Shown piece by piece: positions 46,216 through 63,471 of a DNA stretch of 64,000 nt (the stretch's first letter is position 1; every line of letters starts with the position of its first letter). The stretch covers positions 930,001-994,000 of the forward strand of contig NZ_CP072425.1 of the NCBI RefSeq assembly GCF_017742995.1. The letters are read 5' to 3'. A program made the position numbers and the translations under genes. The notes beneath the pieces are model-generated. The model ran no database searches. It was not told the origin of the DNA and worked only from the letters and a program-made list of their open reading frames with translations. This stretch comes from Pseudoalteromonas viridis (GTDB lineage: Bacteria > Pseudomonadota > Gammaproteobacteria > Enterobacterales > Alteromonadaceae).

Positions 46216-46815
46216 TTACTGCCAGGGGCGTGTCGCCTGAAGCTGATGTTCAAACTGATCTATCTGGGCATTGAGCTGCTCTGTTTCACCGATAAAGTCC
46301 AGACCACTCAGCAGCCGCGCTTTAATGTCCGGACGGACATCAAACGCTATCGGCGCAAAATGCTCGCTGCGCAGCTGCTGAGCTGCCAGGTCAACTTCAA
46401 TCTGAATATCTGCCTGGCGCTCACACAAGCCAAACAGGCTATCCAGGGTGCTCGCTGGCAGGCTAATGCACAGCATCTGATTATTGCCACAGTTGTTAAA
46501 AAAGATATCCGCAAAGCTCTGTGCCAGGATCACCGTAAAGCCGTATTGCTTGAGCGCCCAGGGCGCATGCTCCCGCGATGAACCACAGCCAAAGTTATCC
46601 CGTGTCAGCAACACGCTGGCCCCCTGATATTGCGGCGCATTAAGAATGAAGTCCGGATCCGGCTCGCCTTGTTCTGTGTAGCGCCAGTCATAAAAAAGCG
46701 CCTTGTCAAACCCGTCCCGGCTGGTAGACGTTAAGAATTGCTTAGGAATGATCTGATCGGTATCGACATTATTTTTATCCAGTGGTGCTAACAATCCGCA
46801 ATGAAAAACACTCAT
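46216..46815 (-). CDS. leuD: 3-isopropylmalate dehydratase small subunit LeuD
   Basis: 199 residues; with LeuC isomerises 2-isopropylmalate to 3-isopropylmalate in leucine synthesis. [12 protein letters not shown] (about 18-29) and [17 protein letters not shown] (about 73-89) are the swivelling-domain signatures. The ATG overlaps the leuC stop (ATGA). Last gene of leuABCD. Confidence 0.97.
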   Translation of the reverse strand: MSVFHCGLLAPLDKNNVDTDQIIPKQFLTSTSRDGFDKALFYDWRYTEQGEPDPDFILNAPQYQGASVLLTRDNFGCGSSREHAPWALKQYGFTVILAQSFADIFFNNCGNNQMLCISLPASTLDSLFGLCERQADIQIEVDLAAQQLRSEHFAPIAFDVRPDIKARLLSGLDFIGETEQLNAQIDQFEHQLQATRPWQ

Positions 46816-48215
46816 GCCTGCTCTCCTTGAATATCAGTGAAGTGACCCGCAATTGCTGCGGCTGCTGCCATAGCCGGGCTCACTAAATGGGTTCTGCCAC
46901 CGCGCCCCTGACGCCCTTCAAAGTTTCGGTTAGAAGTTGACGCACAGCGTTTACCCATCCCCAGACGGTCGTCGTTCATTGCCAGACACATAGAGCAACC
47001 CGGTTCACGCCATTCAAAGCCTGCCGCCATAAAGATATCCGCCAGGCCCTCTTGTTCAGCCTGCTTTTTTACCAGACCTGAGCCCGGCACAATTAAGGCT
47101 TCAACGCCGCTGGCGACCTGCTTACCCGCCACAACCTGAGCGGCGGCACGCAAGTCTTCAATGCGGCTATTGGTACAGGAGCCTATGAACACCGTATCTA
47201 CTTTGGCGTCCGTCAGTTTCTGACCTGCGCGCAGGCCCATGTAACGCAGTGCGCTGCGCATGGCCTCGGCCTTGATCAGATCCGGCTCAGTTTCCGGATC
47301 CGGAATAGCTTCATCAATCCCGATCACTTGCTCGGGGCTGGTGCCCCAGGTCACCTGTGGCTGGATCTCGTCGGCGCTGATGATCACTTCACTGTCGAAG
47401 ACGGCATCAGGATCGGAGTGCAAGGTTTGCCAATAGGCCACAGCCTGATCAAAATCTTTGCCCTGCGGTGCGAAAGGACGGCCTTTCAGGTAATCGTAAG
47501 TAATCTGATCCGGGGCGATCAATCCGGCCTTCGCGCCCATCTCAATGCTCATATTACACAGAGTCATGCGCGCTTCCATCGACAAGGCCTCGATGGCCGT
47601 GCCACAAAACTCCGCCACAAAGCCAGTGCCACCGGCCGTGCCCAATTTACCGATCACGGCCATGATCAGATCCTTGGCCGTGACGGTGGGTCGCAGCGTG
47701 CCGGTGATCTCAATTTTCAGTGATCTGGCTTTTTTCTGCTGGAGTGTCTGAGTGGCCAGCACGTGTTCCACTTCAGAGGTACCGATGCCATGGGCCAGTG
47801 CGCCAAAAGCACCATGCGTTGAGGTGTGGCTGTCGCCACACACGATAGTCGTGCCTGGTAGCGTGATCCCCTGCTCCGGTCCCATCACATGCACTATGCC
47901 CTGATTCACTGAGTTCAGATCATAAAGTTCAATGCCGAATTCCTGACAGTTCTTTGCTAACGCCTGAAGCTGGTTCTTGCTGACTTCACTGGCCGCATCA
48001 ATGGAGCGGCTTTTAGTCGACACATTGTGATCCATGGTCGCAAAGGTCTTATGCGGGCAGCGCACCGTGCGGTTCTTTTCACGCAGGCCAGCAAACGCCT
48101 GAGGCGAAGTGACTTCATGCACCAGATGCCTGTCGATATATAGTAAATCGGTTTGCTCGTTTATACTGGCGACCACATGCGCCTGCCAGATTTTGTCGTA
48201 TAATGTGTGTGCCAC
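46812..48215 (-). CDS. leuC: 3-isopropylmalate dehydratase large subunit LeuC
   Basis: 467 residues, the normal length for the bacterial large subunit. It binds a [4Fe-4S] cluster through [13 protein letters not shown] (about 346) and [11 protein letters not shown] (about 407-417); [32 protein letters not shown] is diagnostic (about 127-158). Works with LeuD in the cytoplasm. Follows leuB by 32 nt. Confidence 0.97.
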   Translation of the reverse strand: MAHTLYDKIWQAHVVASINEQTDLLYIDRHLVHEVTSPQAFAGLREKNRTVRCPHKTFATMDHNVSTKSRSIDAASEVSKNQLQALAKNCQEFGIELYDLNSVNQGIVHVMGPEQGITLPGTTIVCGDSHTSTHGAFGALAHGIGTSEVEHVLATQTLQQKKARSLKIEITGTLRPTVTAKDLIMAVIGKLGTAGGTGFVAEFCGTAIEALSMEARMTLCNMSIEMGAKAGLIAPDQITYDYLKGRPFAPQGKDFDQAVAYWQTLHSDPDAVFDSEVIISADEIQPQVTWGTSPEQVIGIDEAIPDPETEPDLIKAEAMRSALRYMGLRAGQKLTDAKVDTVFIGSCTNSRIEDLRAAAQVVAGKQVASGVEALIVPGSGLVKKQAEQEGLADIFMAAGFEWREPGCSMCLAMNDDRLGMGKRCASTSNRNFEGRQGRGGRTHLVSPAMAAAAAIAGHFTDIQGEQA

Positions 48216-48247
48216 TTGCTACATCCTGTTGTTAATCTGAGATCAGG

Positions 48248-50868
<2,621 letters not shown>

Positions 50869-50891
50869 ACCTGATGTCCTCGTTTAAGCAT

Positions 50892-50920
50892 AAAAAAACC
50901 CCGCACAATGTGCGGGGTTT
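50892..50920 (-). terminator. leu operon attenuator terminator
   Basis: AACCCCGCAC and GTGCGGGGTT form a perfect GC-rich stem followed by a run of Ts on the minus strand, located between the leader peptide and leuA. Confidence 0.92.
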
Positions 50921-50945
50921 ATCGTGTTGCTGCCCTTACGCGCAA

Positions 50946-51011
50946 CTACGCCCCGCTCTTACAGCTAAGCAGTAAGAGGTTAAGCAATAGTGACAACGTA
51001 ATAATTTGCAT
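50946..51011 (-). CDS. leuL: leu operon leader peptide
   Basis: A 21-codon frame too short for standard ORF lists. It begins MQIITLSLLLNLLLLSC and has eight leucine codons out of 21. The codons are TTG, then CTA TTG CTT, then CTC TTA CTG CTT, so all six leucine codons occur. Stalling of a ribosome here under leucine starvation would block formation of the terminator at 50892-50920. The ribosome site is weak (AGGA about 11 nt upstream), but the leucine run, position and downstream terminator make it a standard attenuation leader. Confidence 0.88.
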   Translation of the reverse strand: MQIITLSLLLNLLLLSCKSGA

Positions 51012-51105
51012 GTGGGCACTGGTCCTGTTGATGAATTGCCTATGTTTTAACATGGCCTAAAACATCAAATCAAGCATATTTATTTCAAAAAATCCGATTC
51101 AAAAC

Positions 51106-51135
51106 ATTATAAAAAGGGGTTTTAATTCACATCAA
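51106..51135 (-). promoter_or_regulatory. Putative leu operon promoter
   Basis: On the minus strand TTGATG (plus 51130-51135), 18-nt spacer, TATAAT (plus 51106-51111), about 95 nt before the leader peptide ATG. Confidence 0.65.
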
Positions 51136-51422
51136 ATACCAATTCAGGTTTTTTAATACCAAAAGTATGAAGTCATTAGAAGTTGAACGCATGAGAGTTT
51201 AAATCCAGGGTGATTTAAATTTATTGAAAATAGGGGCAAATATTTTATCAAGCTCAGGACAGACACTGAGATTGCCGCGCCTGCGATTTGTCCACACAGC
51301 AACTCACGCTATATTCGACTCCGCTTTACGCCCGTACGCTGCTTTGTCGTTGTTTTAAGGTTGACCCTAGTCCAACTCGCTACTATTGAGTGTGTCTTAT
51401 CACAAGCCAATGCCATGCATTT
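51136..51422. other. Intergenic stretch without recognisable gene
   Basis: Between the leu promoter and the tandem array. Short frames occur on both strands but none has a ribosome site or recognisable product. Nothing else seen. Confidence 0.5.
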
Positions 51423-51620
51423 GGTGTGGCCTGTTAGTAGACCCCACATCAAGCGCTGTATGACGATAGTGTGGGCTGTAGGAATCGAAATATGAGCGAC
51501 TTCTTCAAACAGCACTCGGTCTATAAAGAGTCTGAACAAACAGTACTTTTAACCCATTCCAGCAGCGGCTCAATATTGGCCCAGCTCTGCTCCGCCTCCA
51601 GCTCCTGCAGCAACTCCGTT

Positions 51621-51646
51621 GTCATCCCGCACGCGATGCGGGATCT
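51621..51646. repeat. REP-like palindromes within the tandem units
   Basis: GTCATCCCGC-acgcgat-GCGGGATCT type palindrome at 51621-51646, repeated at 52072-52097, 52523-52548 and (one variant base) 52974-52999. Opposed copies of the form AGATCCCGC...GCGGGATGAC lie at 51900-51925, 52351-52376 and 52802-52827, with a decayed one at 51439-51464. They pair as in BIME-type clusters. Confidence 0.75.
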
Positions 51647-51782
51647 GTTTAAACCCTTCTCTCGGTGCTGAGTACGTTTGTTCCGGTGTACTTGCTATAA
51701 GTACTTTGTCACCTTAGAAGAGCCCGCATCAAAAGTGGATGGCTGTGGTTGGGTTGGCTATCCTGGAGAAATATCTGCGTTC

Positions 51783-51847
51783 AGTCATTAACCCAACCGC
51801 AAAAATCCTACCTCATTCGATTCGAGCTTTTATTGTTTGGAGCCTGA
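51783..51847. repeat. Degenerate copies of the rrn-terminator region inside the repeats
   Basis: GTCATTAACCCAACCGCAAAA through ATTCGATTCGAGCTTTTATTGTTTGG at 51783-51847, repeated at 52234-52298 and 52685-52749, aligns with the true rrn 3' flank at 53150-53215 (GTCATTAGCCCAAACGCGAAAA ... TTTCGAATCGGGCTTTCTTTTATTTGG). The stem is no longer complementary in the copies. Confidence 0.7.
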
Positions 51848-53165
51848 TAGTGATTGTCGAATTTCAGTGCAACTCATACTCACGGTGTGGACTGTTAGAA
51901 GATCCCGCATCAAGTGCGGGATGACGGTAGTGTGGGCTTTAAGAGTCGAAATATAAGCAACTTCTTTAAAAGCACTCGGCCTATAAAGAGTCTAAACAAA
52001 CAGTACTTTTAACCCATTTCAGCAGCGACTCAATATTGGCCCAGCTCTGCTCCGCCTCCAACAACTCCGTTGTCATCCCGCACGCGATGCGGGATCTGTT
52101 TAAACCCTTCTCTCGGTGCTGAGTGCGTTTGTTCCGGTGTACTTGCTATACGTACTTTGTCACCTTAGAAGAGCCCGCATCAAAAGCGGATGGCTGTGGC
52201 TGGGTTGGCTATCCTGGAGAAATATCTGCGTTCAGTCATTAACCCAACCGCAAAAATCCTACCTCATTCGATTCGAGCTTTTATTGTTTGGAGCCTGATA
52301 GTGATTGTCGAATTTCAGTGCAACTCATACTCACGGTGTGGACTGTTAGAAGATCCCGCATCAAGTGCGGGATGACGGTAGTGTGGGCTTTAAGAGTCGA
52401 AATATAAGCAACTTCTTTAAAAGCACTCGGCCTATAAAGAGTCTAAACAAACAGTACTTTTAACCCATTTCAGCAGCGACTCAATATTGGCCCAGCTCTG
52501 CTCCGCCTCCAACAACTCCGTTGTCATCCCGCACGCGATGCGGGATCTGTTTAAACCCTTCTCTCGGTGCTGAGTGCGTTTGTTCCGGTGTACTTGCTAT
52601 ACGTACTTTGTCACCTTAGAAGAGCCCGCATCAAAAGCGGATGGCTGTGGCTGGGTTGGCTATCCTGGAGAAATATCTGCGTTCAGTCATTAACCCAACC
52701 GCAAAAATCCTACCTCATTCGATTCGAGCTTTTATTGTTTGGAGCCTGATAGTGATTGTCGAATTTCAGTGCAACTCATACTCACGGTGTGGCCTGTTAG
52801 AAGATCCCGCATCAAGTGCGGGATGACGGTAGTGTGGGCTTTAAGAGTCGAAGTATAAGCAACTTCTTTAAAAGCACTCGGCCTATAAAGAGTCTAAACA
52901 AACAGTACTTTTAACCCATTCCAGCAGCGACTCAATATTGGCCCAGTTCTGCTCCGCCTCCAACAACTCCGTTGTCACCCCGCACGCGATGCGGGATCTG
53001 TTTAAACCATTTTCTCGGTGTTGAGTATGTTTGTTCCGGTGTACTTGCTATACGTACTTTGTCACCTTAGAAGAGCCCGCATCAAAAGTGGATGACTGTG
53101 GCTGGGCTGGCTATCCTGGAGAAATATCTGCGTTATCAACTGAAAAACTGTCATTAGCCCAAACG

Positions 53166-53200
53166 CGAAAAGCCCGACTCTTTCGAATCGGGCTTTCTTT
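53166..53200 (-). terminator. rrn operon terminator
   Basis: AAAGCCCGA and TCGGGCTTT form a 9-bp stem just after the 5S gene, T-rich on the minus strand. Confidence 0.85.
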
Positions 53201-53208
53201 TATTTGGC

Positions 53209-53325
53209 GCTTGGCAATGTCCTACTTTCACATGGGAAACCCCACACTATCATCGGCGCTATTTCGTTTCACTACTGAGTTCGGCATGGAGTCAGGTGGT
53301 TCCAAAACGCTATGGTTACCAAGCA
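53209..53325 (-). rRNA. rrf: 5S ribosomal RNA
   Basis: The minus strand reads TGCTTGGTAACCATAGCG at the 5' end, with CCATGCCGAACTCAG in the middle and GCCAAGCG closing the terminal helix. About 117 nt; ends are estimated to within a few bases. Confidence 0.95.
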
Positions 53326-53440
53326 TAAACTGTTGTGCAAGACGTTTATCAACGTCTCACTAAAATCTGGAAAAGCGTATTAAATTCTTTCGTCTACTTT
53401 ATTTCTTAACTTCTAACAAACAAAACCACTTTGGCGTTGT

Positions 53441-56322
<2,882 letters not shown>

Positions 56323-56600
56323 ATACAACCCAAAATAGTTTTGAATTGTAGTGTCAAAGACAGTTTTAACTTCGCCAGAAGTTAAGTAATACTAAAGTAG
56401 ACGCTAATTAGTTAATTAAAACTAATCGGCATTTTTCTTTCGAAAACTCTATAGAACAACAATTTTCATTGTCATTCCGAGAATTTAATATCAGCTTTCC
56501 AAATTTTTAAAGAGCAAGAGAATAACTTCTCAGAGTTAAAAACTCTCAGACTACCAAGTCGTTGGTAAGAGTGTTTATCTATGAGGAGTAAGTAGTAAAG

Positions 56601-56676
56601 TGGTGGAGCTAAGCAGGATCGAACTGCTGACCTCCTGCGTGCAAGGCAGGCGCTCTCCCAGCTGAGCTATAGCCCC
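56601..56676 (-). tRNA. tRNA-Ala (anticodon TGC)
   Basis: GGGGCTATAGCTCAGCTGGG at the 5' end, anticodon loop CTTGCAC, TTCGATC in the T loop, encoded CCA. Lies in the 16S-23S spacer. Spacer sequence either side (56323-56600, 56677-56790) shows no other gene. Confidence 0.97.
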
Positions 56677-56790
56677 ACATTACTAGGATAACATTGTTCT
56701 GAACCAAGCTTCTTTTCGAGGCCAGGCATTAAGTGAGGACGTTTAGTGTTTTCTAAACGACGAGCTTAATAACGCAGCATCGGGAAGAAG

Positions 56791-56867
<77 letters not shown>

Positions 56868-56943
56868 AAACAATGTTTGTGTTCTCTAATTCTAATCAAC
56901 AATCATCTGTGTGGACACTTCGAACAAATCAGTTCTAAGTCGA

Positions 56944-58476
<1,533 letters not shown>

Positions 58477-58750
58477 AAAGTTTTTTTGAATCCGAAGATT
58501 CGTGCTCATTGAATTCTGATTTTGATACCTTTCGGTATCGAATTGACTGTGCTGAATAAACTATGTTTATCCTGTTGGTCACTCAGCTCAATTGAGACTC
58601 TAAATTTTTGTGCGTCATTCAGTAAAACTGAAATTCGCTGTTAGAACTCAATCTGCACGAGTGCCCACACAGATGATTGCTTCATATTTTTAAAGAACAG
58701 AATAACTAACCTTGGTTAGTTACCGCAGCCTTGCTGCGAAGTGGAGCGCC

Positions 58751-58778
58751 ATATTAACCGCTTCACTTTTAAAGTCAA
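58751..58778 (-). promoter_or_regulatory. rrn promoter P2
   Basis: On the minus strand TTGACT (plus 58773-58778), 16-nt spacer, TAATAT (plus 58751-58756), followed by a GC-rich GGCGC discriminator, typical of stringent rRNA promoters. Confidence 0.7.
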
Positions 58779-58876
58779 CTAGAAAATTTAATTTTTCTTA
58801 ATTAAACTTTCCGTTTGGCTTTTCCTTCACTTGGCTCGTTGCTTTTCAGCGTCATGCCCCGTGTCGGTGGATGCGC

Positions 58877-58904
58877 ATTATAGGGAAATCGAAACCAAGC
58901 GCAA
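58877..58904 (-). promoter_or_regulatory. rrn promoter P1
   Basis: On the minus strand TTGCGC (plus 58899-58904), 16-nt spacer, TATAAT (plus 58877-58882), then GCGC discriminator. Between P1 and 16S (58477-58876) only leader RNA and P2 are seen. Confidence 0.75.
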
Positions 58905-58998
58905 CCCCTTTTTTGAAGAAAAGTGAGAAAAATGGTGCGTTCGAATAAAATTAAAACAAACAGCTCAAATTAAGCACAAAACTTAGACTTTCAGCACC

Positions 58999-59029
58999 AA
59001 AAAAGAGCACAAGCAAAGATATTGTGCTC
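58999..59029 (-). terminator. Terminator after the M23 peptidase gene
   Basis: GAGCACAA and TTGTGCTC pair with a 9-nt loop; a T-run follows on the minus strand. Confidence 0.85.
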
Positions 59030-59140
59030 CTTTGATACCCCCAGTCTCTGTGGCTGCGAGCTATTCGCGGTGCCATTTGAGCGCTTTGTTTCTTTAAATC
59101 AGATACGTGCCACACACAGATATTACTTCATCCTTGTAGC

Positions 59141-60214
59141 TCAAGGATTATCGACTCTATTCCAGAAGCACTTTCTTGAATTTGAACGTGTGTCCAGCAT
59201 CCAGGTATATCGACAGTTACTGTCATAGCTATATCGGCCTACATCGATTTTATATGGGCCAAATGATATGTCCTGTAAAGACTGAAAGCGGCCATTGTAG
59301 AGTAATGAAAAGTGCAAATGTGGACCCGTTGAAGATCCGCCCTGGCACAGAGCAATATTTTTCTGGCTGGCGTAAGTGCCTATACGCTGGTTCTTATCGA
59401 CCCAGTCGCCATCTCTTACTGTTATACCATCCATGTGGTAGTAATTAGTCGCCCATCCATCCGGATGAGTCACCCTCAACTGACAGCGGGAAAAGACCGA
59501 CACCTGACCATCATGAGCCGCAGCCACACTGTAAGTTTGTCCGCCCCAGCCCGGCCAGTCATAAGCTACATCGATTGACGACAATGGATAACCGGAACCT
59601 GTATGTGAATGAGGGCCATTAGGTGTCCAGTTATATCCTGCCCGCCAGGGCCACTGCATATCCGGTATGGCCGTTACAGCACGCTCAGTAGACTGGATGG
59701 GCTTACCAAACCAGCTGATATAGCGACTCTGCCACTTCACCGCCTGCTCTTTATCGCTGAATGAAGAAGCAATCGCATAGGACGCCGCATTCATTCCCTG
59801 TACACTTTGATCATGAAAATGATAAAACAACTGGGATAGACGATTGGCTATCGACTTTACTTCCTGCTGGTAAATACTCAGTGATGATGCTGACACTTCA
59901 CTCGTTGGCGACCAGTTATGAGACTCCGCTAACGTCGTCAGTATGATCCGTGGGTCGACACCAAACGCAGCACTCCAGTGCAAAAGCGCTTCCTCTAAAG
60001 GCTGCCACTGAGCGTGTGCAGAAAAATAATCGGACATCTGAAACGGATACGCTATCGGACGATAAACAAAATTATCATCTTGTAGCCAATCTAGTGTGTA
60101 CTTATCAGAAATATTAGCAGCATCGTATTTGCCGATATCAATGTCCGGCATTAGTGAGTGTGAAAAACCGTTGAAGCTCACAGACAGAGCCAGCAAACTT
60201 AGTAGTGTTCTCAT
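59141..60214 (-). CDS. Secreted M23 metallopeptidase, LasA/beta-lytic type
   Basis: 357 residues with a signal peptide (MRTLLSLLALSVSFNGFSHS). After a propeptide-like N-terminal half (about 20-185) comes the lysostaphin-type catalytic domain: GPHSHTGSGYPLSSIDVAYDWPGWGG (His and Asp zinc ligands, about 200-222) and STGPHLHFSLL (HxH, about 297). Cys pairs CQLRV/ALCQGG and NCRY/KCFW fit the two disulphides of LasA. Such enzymes cut glycine-rich peptide bridges or elastin and lyse other bacteria. No neighbours suggest a special partner; it has its own terminator. Confidence 0.9.
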   Translation of the reverse strand: MRTLLSLLALSVSFNGFSHSLMPDIDIGKYDAANISDKYTLDWLQDDNFVYRPIAYPFQMSDYFSAHAQWQPLEEALLHWSAAFGVDPRIILTTLAESHNWSPTSEVSASSLSIYQQEVKSIANRLSQLFYHFHDQSVQGMNAASYAIASSFSDKEQAVKWQSRYISWFGKPIQSTERAVTAIPDMQWPWRAGYNWTPNGPHSHTGSGYPLSSIDVAYDWPGWGGQTYSVAAAHDGQVSVFSRCQLRVTHPDGWATNYYHMDGITVRDGDWVDKNQRIGTYASQKNIALCQGGSSTGPHLHFSLLYNGRFQSLQDISFGPYKIDVGRYSYDSNCRYTWMLDTRSNSRKCFWNRVDNP

Positions 60215-60695
60215 TATTCCTTCCTTCTGAACTGAATAGCCGATAAGACCGGTTCAACAACTCATAGACAGAGCCAAGTTTCCAGTTGGAACTCCGTGGT
60301 GCGAAATAATGCGACTCTAAGGCAGTGTCTCAGAGGAGATTCGTCAAAACAGCCAGTCACACCTAAGCGTGTACAACTACCAGTAATCTATCAGCGTACA
60401 TTAGCCACTGCTAAAGTAAAAATAGTGTTTATATTGTTAAAAAACAAATTTCAACTTTACTAGGGAGGGAACGTGGCTATATAGGTGATTAAGTGTCAGC
60501 TAAACTTTAATGGGCACAAGTTCACAAGCCAGTATGACACCTCTGAAATATGGAGACGCACGTAGCTGCTCTTCAGCCTCAGTATCACGCCTACTTTTAT
60601 TTACAACAGTTCAGCTTTGGGCTGTTCAAACCTCATACAATTTACTCTTTCTTAGACACAATAACGCCGAAACTCATTTAAAAATAACGAAAATA
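60215..60695. other. Intergenic stretch without convincing gene
   Basis: A frame beginning at 60510 runs into the pseudogene that follows, but its first 60 codons have no ribosome site and look like non-coding sequence. No RNA gene or repeat seen. Confidence 0.5.
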
Positions 60696-61280
60696 ATGAA
60701 AACGTTAGGCTTAGCTGTATTAGCGGTACTTTCAACAACCGCATTTACCTCTGAAGAAACTCAAACTCCTTGGGCGTTATCTGCAACGGTTGGTCACACA
60801 ATGGGTGGAAACAAAATTGGACATTCAACAATGAGGTGGCAGCAGTAACAACTTAAAGTCGAGATGGTTTCATCTTGGGTAGTGCTCTGAATTATACACT
60901 CAATCAGCAGTTTGATATTCCCTTGAATACGCAGATCACGTCGATTCTGCGAACGCAAAAAATGGTGATGTGACCTTTAGCCGCTTTGCGCTCGAATCAA
61001 TCCCTACTACAAAATCAATGAGCAGTTTAAATTCGGGCTGGGCGCAGGCTTAGATATGGCCGTTGAACTAGATAATGACTTTGCTGATGATGCTGAATTC
61101 GATAATGCAGGCAAACTCATCCTGTCTGGGATGTACTCATTCGAGAGTTTCAATGCCAGCCTGGAGCTTAGATACAGTGTCGTAGAGTATGAACTGTCAA
61201 AATTCGCTGGTTACAGCTATAGCAATGCCTCTAAAAGAGATGGAAACCACCTAGGATTGCTATTCCACTGGTGTTTTTAA
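60696..61280 (+). pseudogene. Decayed outer-membrane beta-barrel protein gene
   Basis: An ATG at 60696 opens a good signal peptide (MKTLGLAVLAVLSTTAFT) and a mature start (QTPWALSATVGHTMGGNK), then the frame breaks near 60820-60850. A second frame carries FILGSALNYTLNQQFDIPLN around 60870-60930 and a third, from about 60995, KINEQFKFGLGAGLDMAVE through YSFESFNASLELRYSVVEYE to a C-terminal LGLLFHWCF. Alternating strands and the terminal aromatic suggest a small barrel protein. At least two frameshifts separate the parts, so it is probably inactive unless the sequence has errors. Confidence 0.65.
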
Positions 61281-61330
61281 TAGATAAATACCAATACCTA
61301 TTTAGACGGACAACTATCCTTTAGATGTAG

Positions 61331-61355
61331 AAAAGCCGGGCATTGCCCGGCTTTT
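61331..61355. terminator. Bidirectional terminator after the alpha operon
   Basis: AAAAGCCGGGC and GCCCGGCTTTT, 11-bp perfect stem with loop ATT, T-runs on both strands. Confidence 0.92.
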
Positions 61356-61376
61356 CTGTGTCTTAACTAGTAAGAC

Positions 61377-61778
61377 TTACTCTGCAGACTGCGCGTCTTC
61401 TTGAACTTCTTCAGTCGCAACTGGGCGATCTAGTAGTTCAATGTAAGCCATTGGCGCATTGTCACCTGCACGGAAGCCACACTTCAGAATACGAGTGTAA
61501 CCACCTGGACGATCCGCGAAACGAGGACCGATCTCAGAGAACAATTTACCAACTACTTCTTTATCACGCGTGCGAGCAAACGCTAAACGACGGTTTGCTA
61601 CGCTGTCAGTCTTAGCCAGTGTGATTAAAGGTTCAATTACACGGCGCAACTCTTTCGCTTTAGGCAAAGTTGTTTTGATGATTTCGTGCTTCACCAAAGA
61701 ACCAGCCATGTTGCTGAACATCGCTTTGCGATGGCTGCTGTTACGGTTTAATTGACGACCACTCTTACGATGGCGCAT
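61377..61778 (-). CDS. rplQ: 50S ribosomal protein L17
   Basis: 133 residues beginning [20 protein letters not shown], the universally conserved L17 start; [20 protein letters not shown] is the central motif. Lies near the peptide exit tunnel of the large subunit. Last gene of the alpha operon, 39 nt after rpoA. Confidence 0.98.
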   Translation of the reverse strand: MRHRKSGRQLNRNSSHRKAMFSNMAGSLVKHEIIKTTLPKAKELRRVIEPLITLAKTDSVANRRLAFARTRDKEVVGKLFSEIGPRFADRPGGYTRILKCGFRAGDNAPMAYIELLDRPVATEEVQEDAQSAE

Positions 61779-61817
61779 GACCCTATCCTTCTAACTAAAC
61801 TAATATAGTAACTTAGA

Positions 61818-62804
61818 TTACTCAGCCAGACTTGCAGGTGGCCAGTTTTCCAGGCGCATGCCCAGAGAAAGACCACGTGAAGCTAGCACGTCTTTAATTT
61901 CAGTCAGAGACTTCTTACCAAGGTTTGGTGTTTTCAGAAGCTCAACTTCAGTACGCTGTACTAAGTCACCGATATATTGAATTTGCTCGGCTTTCAGACA
62001 GTTCGCAGAACGTACAGTTAGCTCTAAGTCATCGACTGGACGAAGCAGAATAGGATCGAACTCTGGCTTCTCTTCTTTTTCTTCCGGCTCAGAAACATCA
62101 CGTAAGTCTACGAATGCTTCTAGCTGCTCAGCAAGAATAGTAGACGCACGACGGATCGCTTCTTCAGGATCCAAAGTGCCGTTCGTTTCCATATCGATGA
62201 TTAGTTTGTCTAAGTCTGTGCGTTGCTCAACACGAGCTGACTCAACCGAGTACGCAATACGCTCAACCGGGCTGAATGATGCATCAAGCAGCAAACGGCC
62301 GATTGGACGCTCATCGTCATCAGAGGATAAACGACTAGACGCCGGTACATAACCGCGACCACGCTCAACGCGAATGCGCATGCTGATCTCACTATTGTCA
62401 GCCGTAAGGTGACAGATCACATGCTCAGGGTTGGCAATAGTCACGTCTCCGTCGTGCTGGATATCAGCCGCAGTCACAGGGCCTACACCAGACTTAGTCA
62501 GGGTAAGGAAAACTTCATCTTTACCTTCTAGAGATACTGCCAGACCTTTTAGGTTCAACAGAATTTCAATGATGTCTTCTTGTACGCCTTCTTTCGCGCT
62601 GTACTCGTGCAATACACCGTCAATTTCAACTTCTGTCACAGCACAACCAGGCATAGATGAAAGAAGTATACGACGTAGAGCATTGCCTAGTGTGTGGCCG
62701 AAACCACGCTCTAGAGGCTCTAAAACTACTTTAGAACGCGTTGAGCTTACAGCGTCGATATCGACTAATCTTGGTTTTAGGAATTCGGTTACAGAACCCT
62801 GCAT
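61818..62804 (-). CDS. rpoA: RNA polymerase alpha subunit
   Basis: 328 residues, one less than in E. coli. N-terminal dimerisation domain (about 1-235) with [26 protein letters not shown] split over conserved helices; acidic linker [13 protein letters not shown]-terminal DNA/activator-binding domain (about 250-325) with [16 protein letters not shown] and [22 protein letters not shown]. Assembles the core enzyme and contacts UP elements such as those expected at the rrn promoters. Confidence 0.98.
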   Translation of the reverse strand: MQGSVTEFLKPRLVDIDAVSSTRSKVVLEPLERGFGHTLGNALRRILLSSMPGCAVTEVEIDGVLHEYSAKEGVQEDIIEILLNLKGLAVSLEGKDEVFLTLTKSGVGPVTAADIQHDGDVTIANPEHVICHLTADNSEISMRIRVERGRGYVPASSRLSSDDDERPIGRLLLDASFSPVERIAYSVESARVEQRTDLDKLIIDMETNGTLDPEEAIRRASTILAEQLEAFVDLRDVSEPEEKEEKPEFDPILLRPVDDLELTVRSANCLKAEQIQYIGDLVQRTEVELLKTPNLGKKSLTEIKDVLASRGLSLGMRLENWPPASLAE

Positions 62805-62828
62805 TTTATCCTCTCTTAACTCTTAACT

Positions 62829-63449
62829 TTACTTCGAGTAAAGTTCGACGATTAGTTGTTCGTTAATGTCCGCAGACAGATCAGAACGCTCTGGTAGGCG
62901 CTTGAAAGTACCTTCCATTTTTGAACCGTCAACTTCAATCCAAGTTGGCTTTTCGCGTTGCTCAGCCAACTCTAGAGCAGCGATGATACGCGCTTGCTTT
63001 TTAGACTTCTCACGAATTACTACCACGTCTTCTGGAGTAACTACGAAAGAAGGGATATTAACAACACGACCATTAACCATAATCGCTTTGTGGCTTACTA
63101 GCTGACGCGCTTCAGCACGTGTGCTTGCAAAACCCATGCGATATACAACATTGTCCAGACGTTGCTCTAGAAGCTGAAGCAGGTTTTCACCTGTGTTGCC
63201 TTTAAGGCGAGCAGCTTCTTTGTAGTAGTTACGGAATTGCTTTTCAAGTACACCGTAGATACGACGAACTTTTTGCTTTTCACGTAGCTGTAGACCGTAG
63301 TCAGATAGACGACCTTTACGTGCGCCGTGCTGACCAGGTGCTGTTTCTAGTTTACACTTAGAGTCAATAGCTCTTACGCCGCTTTTAAGGAACAGGTCAG
63401 TACCTTCACGACGACTCAGCTTGAGCTTAGGGCCCAAATATCTTGCCAT
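62829..63449 (-). CDS. rpsD: 30S ribosomal protein S4
   Basis: 206 residues starting [21 protein letters not shown]4 RNA-binding domain about 96-155 ([20 protein letters not shown]). Primary 16S binder and, in enterobacteria, translational regulator of the alpha operon. 24 nt before rpoA. Confidence 0.98.
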   Translation of the reverse strand: MARYLGPKLKLSRREGTDLFLKSGVRAIDSKCKLETAPGQHGARKGRLSDYGLQLREKQKVRRIYGVLEKQFRNYYKEAARLKGNTGENLLQLLEQRLDNVVYRMGFASTRAEARQLVSHKAIMVNGRVVNIPSFVVTPEDVVVIREKSKKQARIIAALELAEQREKPTWIEVDGSKMEGTFKRLPERSDLSADINEQLIVELYSK

Positions 63450-63471
63450 GTTCTTTCTCCTAACCTATTAA

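Larger units (their letters stand above)
51423..53160. repeat. Tandem array of ~451-bp units between leu operon and rrn operon
   Basis: Anchoring on CAGTACTTTT, copies begin at 51541, 52001, 52452 and 52903, i.e. periods of 460, 451 and 451 nt; the first copy has an extra 9 nt (CAGCTCCTG-type). A decayed partial copy precedes them (51423-51540) and the last runs into the rrn terminator. Copies two and three are nearly identical. Each unit carries two opposed REP-like palindromes and a degraded version of the rrn terminator region. The identical small frames of about 60 codons in each copy are not credible genes. Confidence 0.92.

Noticed and set aside
51465..51475. GATAGTGTGGG in the repeats as a 5S rRNA fragment
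   Set aside because: Only about a dozen bases match the 5S gene and the flanks do not; probably coincidence.
51739..52826. Repeated 60-61 codon frames in the tandem array as small genes
   Set aside because: They recur only because the DNA repeats, have no ribosome sites and cross the REP-like palindromes and decayed terminator copies.
51423..53160. The 451-bp array as a CRISPR array
   Set aside because: Units are long and nearly identical throughout, with no short repeat/unique spacer alternation and no cas genes.
60510..60695. N-terminal extension of the frame running into the pseudogene
   Set aside because: A clear signal peptide starts at 60696; the preceding codons have no ribosome site and look non-coding.
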